Shown piece after piece: positions 58,992 to 64,000 of a DNA stretch of 64,000 nt. A program made the position numbers and the translations under genes. Location: contig CANBTT010000005.1 of NCBI GenBank assembly GCA_947372465.1, forward strand, positions 24,971 through 88,970, read 5' to 3'. The stretch comes from Burkholderiales bacterium (GTDB lineage: Bacteria; Pseudomonadota; Gammaproteobacteria; Burkholderiales; Burkholderiaceae_C). The notes beneath the pieces were generated by a model. That model ran no database searches. It was given only the letters and a program-made list of their open reading frames with translations, and was not told the DNA's origin. Numbering within the stretch: the first letter of the stretch is position 1; every line of letters begins with the position of its first letter.

Positions 58992-59906
58992 ATGAAAAAT
59001 ATAACCCCCTCCACCATTCGTGTGATTGTTTTCCCAGGCATTCAAAATTTACCTCATTACGCCGCACAAGCACAGGGAAGTTATCAAAAGCACCAGATCC
59101 ACGTCAATCTGCACTACACACAAAGCTCAGATGAACAGCGCCAAGGACTTGCGGACAATCGGTTTGATCTTGCCCACTCGGCTGTAGACAATGCGCTGGA
59201 GATGATTCTTCATGCGCACTTGGATATCAAAATTGTCATTGGCTTGGATCAAGCCTTCAATCAATTGGTCACCCGAGCAGGCATCACGCACTACCAAGAC
59301 TTGGTGGGCAAGACGCTGGGCGTTGATGCGCCCGATACCGCATTTGCATTGGTCGCGTTTGAGATGCTTAAAACACACGGCATTTCTCCAGATCAATACA
59401 AGACACTCGCTGTGGGTGCAACATCGCATCGACTCGAAGCGCTCAAAAACGGATCGGTCGACTTCAGTCTATTGACCTTGCCCTTCAACTTGCTGGCCAA
59501 AGACGCAGGACTCTTGCACCTGGACCGTCCCTTTGAGACCATTGGCACCTACCAATCAACAGGCGGCTTTGTGCACGCGAGTTGGGCCCATGAAAACGCA
59601 TCCACCTTGAGCCGCTACCTTGCCGCTTACATTGAAGGGCTTCGCTGGGTGCTAGCGCCCGCGCACCAAGCCCAAGTGGTGGCCTTGATCGAAATGCATT
59701 TAAAGCTCTCCCACGCACACGCCCTTGAGTGCTATGCTCAAGTGACACACCCCACAACGGGCTTCTTTAAAGATGCAAAACTGAGCGTCCAAGGCATGAA
59801 AAAAGTCCTTGAACTTCGTCAAAAGTTTGAAGGCAACTCGGTAGAGCACGCCATCAGTGACTTTTATGACGACTCTTTTTATCAATCGGCTCTTGATCTC
59901 ATTTAA
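58992..59906 (+). CDS. NMT1/SsuA-like receptor protein without signal peptide
   Basis: 304-residue protein with the periplasmic-binding fold of the NMT1/SsuA group: TIRVIVFPGIQNLPHYAAQAQG at the start, a DLAHSAVDNALEM segment, and DLVGKTLGVDAPDTAFALVAFEML. The fold begins about residue 9, so there is no room for a signal peptide, and no upstream start could add one. It is therefore probably cytoplasmic: a ligand sensor, an enzyme or a degenerate receptor. The CCCFC motif of the Thi5 pyrimidine synthases is absent. It starts four bases after permease 2. Confidence 0.82.
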   Translation: MKNITPSTIRVIVFPGIQNLPHYAAQAQGSYQKHQIHVNLHYTQSSDEQRQGLADNRFDLAHSAVDNALEMILHAHLDIKIVIGLDQAFNQLVTRAGITHYQDLVGKTLGVDAPDTAFALVAFEMLKTHGISPDQYKTLAVGATSHRLEALKNGSVDFSLLTLPFNLLAKDAGLLHLDRPFETIGTYQSTGGFVHASWAHENASTLSRYLAAYIEGLRWVLAPAHQAQVVALIEMHLKLSHAHALECYAQVTHPTTGFFKDAKLSVQGMKKVLELRQKFEGNSVEHAISDFYDDSFYQSALDLI

Positions 59907-59930
59907 CACCCACTCTTAGAGGAAAGAAAG

Positions 59931-60887
59931 ATGAACATAAAATCCCTGCTTAAGATCAGCACCCTCACCTTCTTTGTGAGCTTTGTTGCCTCTCCCAATG
60001 CCGCAACCACCATTCGTGTGGGTCTCTCACAACCCACCTACTCTTTCATTCCCTTTGACGTTGGCATGAAGTCTGGCGTTTGCAAATCGCCTGATATCGA
60101 GTATCAAAAAACAGTTTTCAGCGGCAGTGCGCAACTGCACCAAGCCCTGACCGCTGACAGCGTGGACATTGGCCTGGGCGCCGGCCCTGAGATGGGTTTT
60201 TTATCAAAGGGTGCGCCTGAGAAAGCCATTGCAGCCATGTCCGATGCGCCTGAAGATTTGGCCTTGGTCGTTTTAAAGGACAGCGGCATCAATCAAATCG
60301 CTGACCTAAAAGGCAAAAGAATCAGCATGTCAACCAAGGGCTCTTTGACCGAGTGGGCCGCGGGCGAATTGATGCTTCAACAAGGCTGGGGCAAAGACGG
60401 CATGAAAATGATCCCCTTGGGCAGCTTCAGCGCTCAAACGGCCGCACTCAAAACAAAACAAATCGACGGCATGATTGTTGAAGCAGGCACGGCTGGGCGT
60501 CTTGAGGAAGATGGCAGCGGTAAAACTCTTTTGAAGTTTGGCAAAGTCGTGCCCAAGTTTCATATCCATGTGATTTACGCCACCAATAAATTGATCGCCT
60601 CCAACCCCGACGCCACCAAAAAATTTCTCAAGTGCTGGTTTGACGGACTTGACTACATGAAGGCTCACAAGACAGAGTCGGTCAAAATTGCCAGTGAAAC
60701 CCTCAACATGAGCATTGACTTGTCCAGCAAACTCTACGACTCCTTGATGCCACACTTCAATTACTCGGGCAAATTTGATGCGCAGGCGCTTGAAGTCATC
60801 TCTCAGTCTTTGGTGGACACGGGCATCATGTCCACCAAACAAAACTTAAACAAATACTACACGGAAGAATTTCTTCCAAAACGCTGA
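59931..60887 (+). CDS. ABC transporter periplasmic receptor (NMT1/SsuA-like)
   Basis: 318-residue receptor with a clear signal peptide (MNIKSLLKISTLTFFVSFVASPNA). The mature domain has GLSQPTYSFIPFDVGMKSG, then the DSVDIGLGAGPEMGFL and DLKGKRISMSTKGS segments typical of the nitrate/sulfonate/pyrimidine-precursor class. A GAGGAAAGAAAG ribosome site precedes the start. It is the best candidate for the receptor of this importer. The ligand is unknown. Confidence 0.92.
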   Translation: MNIKSLLKISTLTFFVSFVASPNAATTIRVGLSQPTYSFIPFDVGMKSGVCKSPDIEYQKTVFSGSAQLHQALTADSVDIGLGAGPEMGFLSKGAPEKAIAAMSDAPEDLALVVLKDSGINQIADLKGKRISMSTKGSLTEWAAGELMLQQGWGKDGMKMIPLGSFSAQTAALKTKQIDGMIVEAGTAGRLEEDGSGKTLLKFGKVVPKFHIHVIYATNKLIASNPDATKKFLKCWFDGLDYMKAHKTESVKIASETLNMSIDLSSKLYDSLMPHFNYSGKFDAQALEVISQSLVDTGIMSTKQNLNKYYTEEFLPKR

Positions 60888-60916
60888 TCACTCCAAAGCA
60901 CACCTAGGCGCATGAC

Positions 60917-61987
60917 ATGTCAAAAGACCCACAAGTCGACCTCATCTTTAATCACTTCATTCCTCGCTACATTGCCACCGGGGTCGATCCCAACGACATG
61001 CAGCGCCTTGTCCAACGCGTGGATGCGTGGTCCAATTGGTGCGCCATTTGGTCCGATGAGGCCTTGAAGCATGAGTTGCACGGCAACAGAGAAAAGGACC
61101 TCAACCACCACTTAACGGCCAGTGAGTCATGGCTCAAAGCGGCCATCTATTACCACTACGCCAAGCACCTCTTTGGGGCCGACCCCAAGCAGTTCGAGAC
61201 GGCACAAAACAACATGCTCAGGTGTTATCAACTGGCGGCCCAAGACGCAAAAACGCCCATTCAAAAATTAAAAATCCCGTACAAGGATGATTTTATCCAC
61301 GCCTACTTGCGCGTGCCCGACGTTCAAGGCGCTCAAGCGCTGCCAGTGGCCATTATTTTGCCGGGTCTGGATGCCTGCAAAGAAGAGTTGCACACTTGGA
61401 GCAACTCGTTTTTGGACCGTGGCGTGGCAACCATCACCTTGGATGGGCCCGGACAAGGTGAATCGGCGCAACATTTCCCCATTTCACTGGACTGGGGAGG
61501 TGTGATGAGTGCGGTCATAGATGCACTGAGCGCACACCCCAACATTGATGCGTCTCGCGTGGGTGTCGTGGGTCAAAGTTTGGGGGCGTTTTACTCTCCC
61601 TTGAGTGCCGCACTAGAACCCAGACTCAAGGCCTGCATCTCCAATTGCGGCCCTTTTAGCTTTGGACCCGTCTTGCCACAAATGCCCAAAGTCTCTCAAG
61701 ACTTGTTCAGAATTCGTTCGCACTTGAACACCTTGGATCAAGCCCTTGAGTTTGCGCATGAGCTCACCCTCGTGTCCAAGGCTCAACGCATTGCTTGCCC
61801 CACACTGATTGTGTTTGGTGCGGGCGACAAAATCATCCCAGTGAGTGAAGGTGAACTTTTAAGACAAGCCATCCCCACAAAAGCCGAGTTGGTGATCTAC
61901 GAAGAAGGCAACCATGTTTGCTTTAACATCCCCTACAAATTCAGGCCCCTCACGGCCGACTGGTTTGCGGATCAAATGAACGCCTGA
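60917..61987 (+). CDS. Alpha/beta hydrolase, 2,6-dihydroxypseudooxynicotine-hydrolase-like
   Basis: 356-residue hydrolase with an N-terminal helical cap of about 110 residues and a C-terminal alpha/beta domain. Catalytic triad candidates are Ser221 in GQSLGA, Asp304 in FGAGDKIIP and His333 in EEGNHVCFN. This architecture is that of the esterase/DHPON-hydrolase family, some members of which cleave C-C bonds in diketone-like intermediates. As last gene of the ABC operon it probably acts on the imported compound. It is followed by a bidirectional terminator. Confidence 0.85.
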   Translation: MSKDPQVDLIFNHFIPRYIATGVDPNDMQRLVQRVDAWSNWCAIWSDEALKHELHGNREKDLNHHLTASESWLKAAIYYHYAKHLFGADPKQFETAQNNMLRCYQLAAQDAKTPIQKLKIPYKDDFIHAYLRVPDVQGAQALPVAIILPGLDACKEELHTWSNSFLDRGVATITLDGPGQGESAQHFPISLDWGGVMSAVIDALSAHPNIDASRVGVVGQSLGAFYSPLSAALEPRLKACISNCGPFSFGPVLPQMPKVSQDLFRIRSHLNTLDQALEFAHELTLVSKAQRIACPTLIVFGAGDKIIPVSEGELLRQAIPTKAELVIYEEGNHVCFNIPYKFRPLTADWFADQMNA

Positions 61988-62016
61988 TTTCAGGAGCAGT
62001 CCTTTTCCACCCAAAA

Positions 62017-62042
62017 AAATAGGCGCCAATTGGCGCCTATTT
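62017..62042. terminator. Bidirectional terminator, hydrolase gene / acnB
   Basis: A 26-base perfect palindrome centred on CCAATTGG, with GGCGCC in each arm. It is flanked by an A-run on the left, giving a T-run on the minus strand after acnB, and by a TTTCTTTT stretch on the right. It ends both convergent transcription units. Confidence 0.92.
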
Positions 62043-62104
62043 CTTTTGCTTGTTCAAGCGCTTCAAATTTCTTTAAAGCCCCTGAGTGCGACTGCACTTT
62101 ATCG

Positions 62105-64000
62105 TCAAACCGATTCAGCCACTTTCTTGTAGCTGTCGATTTGATCGAAGTTCATGTAACGATAAATTTTATCGGCGCTGGAGTTGATCACGCCAATGTC
62201 AGTCAAGTACTCTTGGCGAGTTGGGATGCGGCCGATTTTGGAGCAAATCGCTGCCAACTCCGCAGACCCCAAGTACACCATGGTGTTCTTGCCCAAACGG
62301 TTGGGGAAATTGCGAGTGGAGGTTGACATGACGGTAGCACCTTCCTTGACCTGCGCTTGGTTGCCCATGCACAAGGAGCAACCAGGCATTTCCATTCTGG
62401 CGCCCGCATTGCCAAAGACACCGTAGTGGCCTTCAGCCGTCAATTGTTCCGCGTCCATTTTTGTCGGTGGCGCCATCCAAAGTTTCACTGGGATGTCACG
62501 CTTGCCCTCGAGCAATTTGGAGGCAGCACGGAAGTGTCCAATGTTGGTCATGCAAGAGCCGATGAAGACCTCATCAATTTTGGAACCCGCAACGTCAGAC
62601 AATGTTTTTGCATCATCAGGGTCGTTCGGGCAACAAACGATCGGCTCGACAATTTCAGCCAAATCAATCTCAATGACCGCAGCGTACTCGGCGTCCTTGT
62701 CGGCTTGCAACAAAGTGGGGCTCTTCAACCAATCTTGCATGGCTTTGATGCGCCTGTTGATTGAGCGCACATCGGAATACCCTTGAGCGATCATGTTTTT
62801 AAGCAAAACAATGTTGCTGTTGATGTACTCGATGACAGGCGCTTTATCCAAGTGCACGGTACAACCAGCAGCGGATCTCTCGGCAGAGGCGTCGGACAAC
62901 TCAAAGGCTTGTTCAACCTTCAACTCTGACAGGCCTTCAATTTCGAGAATGCGTCCAGAGAAAATGTTTTTCTTGTTTTGCTTCTCTACGGTCAACAAGC
63001 CTTGTTTGATCGCGTACAGGGGAATGGCATGCACCAAGTCTCTTAGCGTCACGCCGGGTTGCATTTTTCCTTTAAAGCGAACAAGCACAGACTCGGGCAT
63101 GTCAAGTGGCATCACGCCCGTTGCCGCAGCGAAGGCCACCAAGCCTGAGCCCGCAGGAAAGCTGATGCCGATGGGGAAACGAGTGTGTGAGTCTCCACCT
63201 GTGCCCACGGTGTCGGGCAACAACATTCTATTGAGCCATGAGTGAATGATGCCGTCACCGGGCTTGAGAGAAATACCACCACGGTTGCTCATGAACTCTG
63301 GCAACTCGTGATGCATCTTCACGTCAACAGGCTTGGGGTAAGCCGCCGTGTGGCAAAACGACTGCATGACCAAGTCCGAAGAGAATCCAAGGCAAGCCAA
63401 GTCTTTGAGCTCGTCACGGGTCATGGGTCCGGTCGTATCTTGAGAGCCCACAGAAGTCATCTTGGGTTCGCAATAGGTCCCAGGCAAGACCCCTTGTCCT
63501 TCGGGCAGTCCGCAAGCGCGTCCAACCATTTTTTGAGCAAGCGAGAAGCCTGTTTTCTTTTGCGCAGGTGACACGGGCAATCTGAAGACCGTCGCTGGGG
63601 GCAGGCCCAAGCTCTCACGTGCTTTTGAGGTCAGGGCACGGCCAATGATCAATGGAATACGACCGCCAGCTCTCACTTCATCAAAAAGCACATCGCTCTT
63701 GATGGTGAACTCAGCGATGACTTGACCGTCCTTTAAGGCTTTGCCTTCATAGGGACGCAATTCAATTTCATCGCCCATGTTCATCTTGCTGACATCCAAC
63801 TCAATGGGCAAGGCACCCGCATCTTCCATGGTGTTGTAGAAAATGGGCGCAATGTTGTTGCCCAAACACACACCACCAAAGCGCTTGTTGGGCACAAAGG
63901 GAATGTCTTCCCCAGTGAACCAAAGCACTGAGTTGGTGGCTGATTTGCGACTCGATCCTGTACCGACCACATCGCCCACATAAGCGACCAAATTGCCACG
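62105..64000 (-). CDS. acnB: Aconitate hydratase B (5' end outside window)
   Basis: TCA-cycle enzyme isomerising citrate to isocitrate. About 632 C-terminal residues are visible of a family norm near 860. The Fe-S ligands are seen as [13 protein letters not shown] sequence and the CSLCMGNQ motif; the [17 protein letters not shown] segment and the [13 protein letters not shown] stretch are also typical. Arg residues of the substrate site lie in GTGSSRKSA near the window edge. The frame is open to base 64000, with three further codons before the first visible start-like codon. Confidence 0.97.
   Translation of the reverse strand, partial: RGNLVAYVGDVVGTGSSRKSATNSVLWFTGEDIPFVPNKRFGGVCLGNNIAPIFYNTMEDAGALPIELDVSKMNMGDEIELRPYEGKALKDGQVIAEFTIKSDVLFDEVRAGGRIPLIIGRALTSKARESLGLPPATVFRLPVSPAQKKTGFSLAQKMVGRACGLPEGQGVLPGTYCEPKMTSVGSQDTTGPMTRDELKDLACLGFSSDLVMQSFCHTAAYPKPVDVKMHHELPEFMSNRGGISLKPGDGIIHSWLNRMLLPDTVGTGGDSHTRFPIGISFPAGSGLVAFAAATGVMPLDMPESVLVRFKGKMQPGVTLRDLVHAIPLYAIKQGLLTVEKQNKKNIFSGRILEIEGLSELKVEQAFELSDASAERSAAGCTVHLDKAPVIEYINSNIVLLKNMIAQGYSDVRSINRRIKAMQDWLKSPTLLQADKDAEYAAVIEIDLAEIVEPIVCCPNDPDDAKTLSDVAGSKIDEVFIGSCMTNIGHFRAASKLLEGKRDIPVKLWMAPPTKMDAEQLTAEGHYGVFGNAGARMEMPGCSLCMGNQAQVKEGATVMSTSTRNFPNRLGKNTMVYLGSAELAAICSKIGRIPTRQEYLTDIGVINSSADKIYRYMNFDQIDSYKKVAESV

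Noticed and set aside
58992..59906. Thi5-type pyrimidine synthase
   Set aside because: The protein is short of a signal peptide like Thi5, but the CCCFC motif needed for that reaction is missing.
1..64000. tRNA, rRNA, CRISPR array, insertion sequence or prophage
   Set aside because: No cloverleaf, spaced repeat array, transposase or integrase could be recognised by reading either strand.

Overview
This window is an uninterrupted stretch of chromosome from a betaproteobacterium, most likely a member of the Burkholderiales close to the Comamonadaceae (inference). Supporting features are the gene neighbourhoods xseB-ispA-dxs, glnA-ntrB-ntrC and yihY next to a DUF2069 gene, an orphan Bug/TctC receptor, a BPSS1780-type membrane protein and a form II cox cluster. 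Coding density is high. I saw no tRNA or rRNA gene, insertion sequence, prophage or CRISPR array.

Layout. 1-1412: the end of tolR, then tolA; the usual tolB-pal does not follow. 1510-6469 (minus): chorismate synthase aroC, an HcaT-like MFS transporter, an MhpA-like flavin hydroxylase and a Bug-type receptor. 6565-13405: CBS-domain protein, YihY, DUF2069 protein, FAD-linked 2-hydroxyacid dehydrogenase, thyA-folA, DUF4337 protein, xthA. 13449-18922 (minus): the nitrogen operon glnA-ntrB-ntrC, with a near-consensus sigma-54 promoter, two NtrC boxes and a terminator between glnA and ntrB, preceded by a CinA-type protein. 18969-28641 (minus): recC-recB-recD joined by ATGA overlaps.

28838-35551 (minus) is a molybdenum hydroxylase operon coxS-L-M-D-E-G of the form II type (active-site loop AYRGAGR). 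It is followed by a TRAP transporter whose permease genes (plus strand) and receptor gene (minus strand) converge on a terminator. 39614-42723 (minus) holds xseB-ispA-dxs. 43150-45298 (plus) carries a Rieske oxygenase and a mercaptopyruvate-type sulfurtransferase. 45346-49916 (minus) carries a ZIP metal transporter, a Tat-exported dienelactone hydrolase-like protein and polA. 50202-54575 has thrB, a BPSS1780 protein and uvrD.

54685-61987 (plus) begins with a leader containing an intrinsic terminator in front of guaC. Next comes a tight seven-gene cluster: exported carboxymuconolactone decarboxylase-like protein, ABC ATPase, two permeases, a receptor-like protein without a signal peptide, a normal secreted receptor and an alpha/beta hydrolase resembling C-C bond hydrolases. 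This cluster is the best candidate for an undescribed uptake-and-degradation system. The window ends inside acnB (minus), which shares a bidirectional terminator with the cluster.

Most of the window is housekeeping: envelope, shikimate, folate, isoprenoid and threonine pathways, nitrogen assimilation, DNA repair and the TCA cycle. The accessory parts (the 2-5 kb, 28-39 kb and 55-62 kb regions) look like scavenging systems for organic acids and aromatic or heterocyclic compounds, typical of a free-living aquatic or soil heterotroph.
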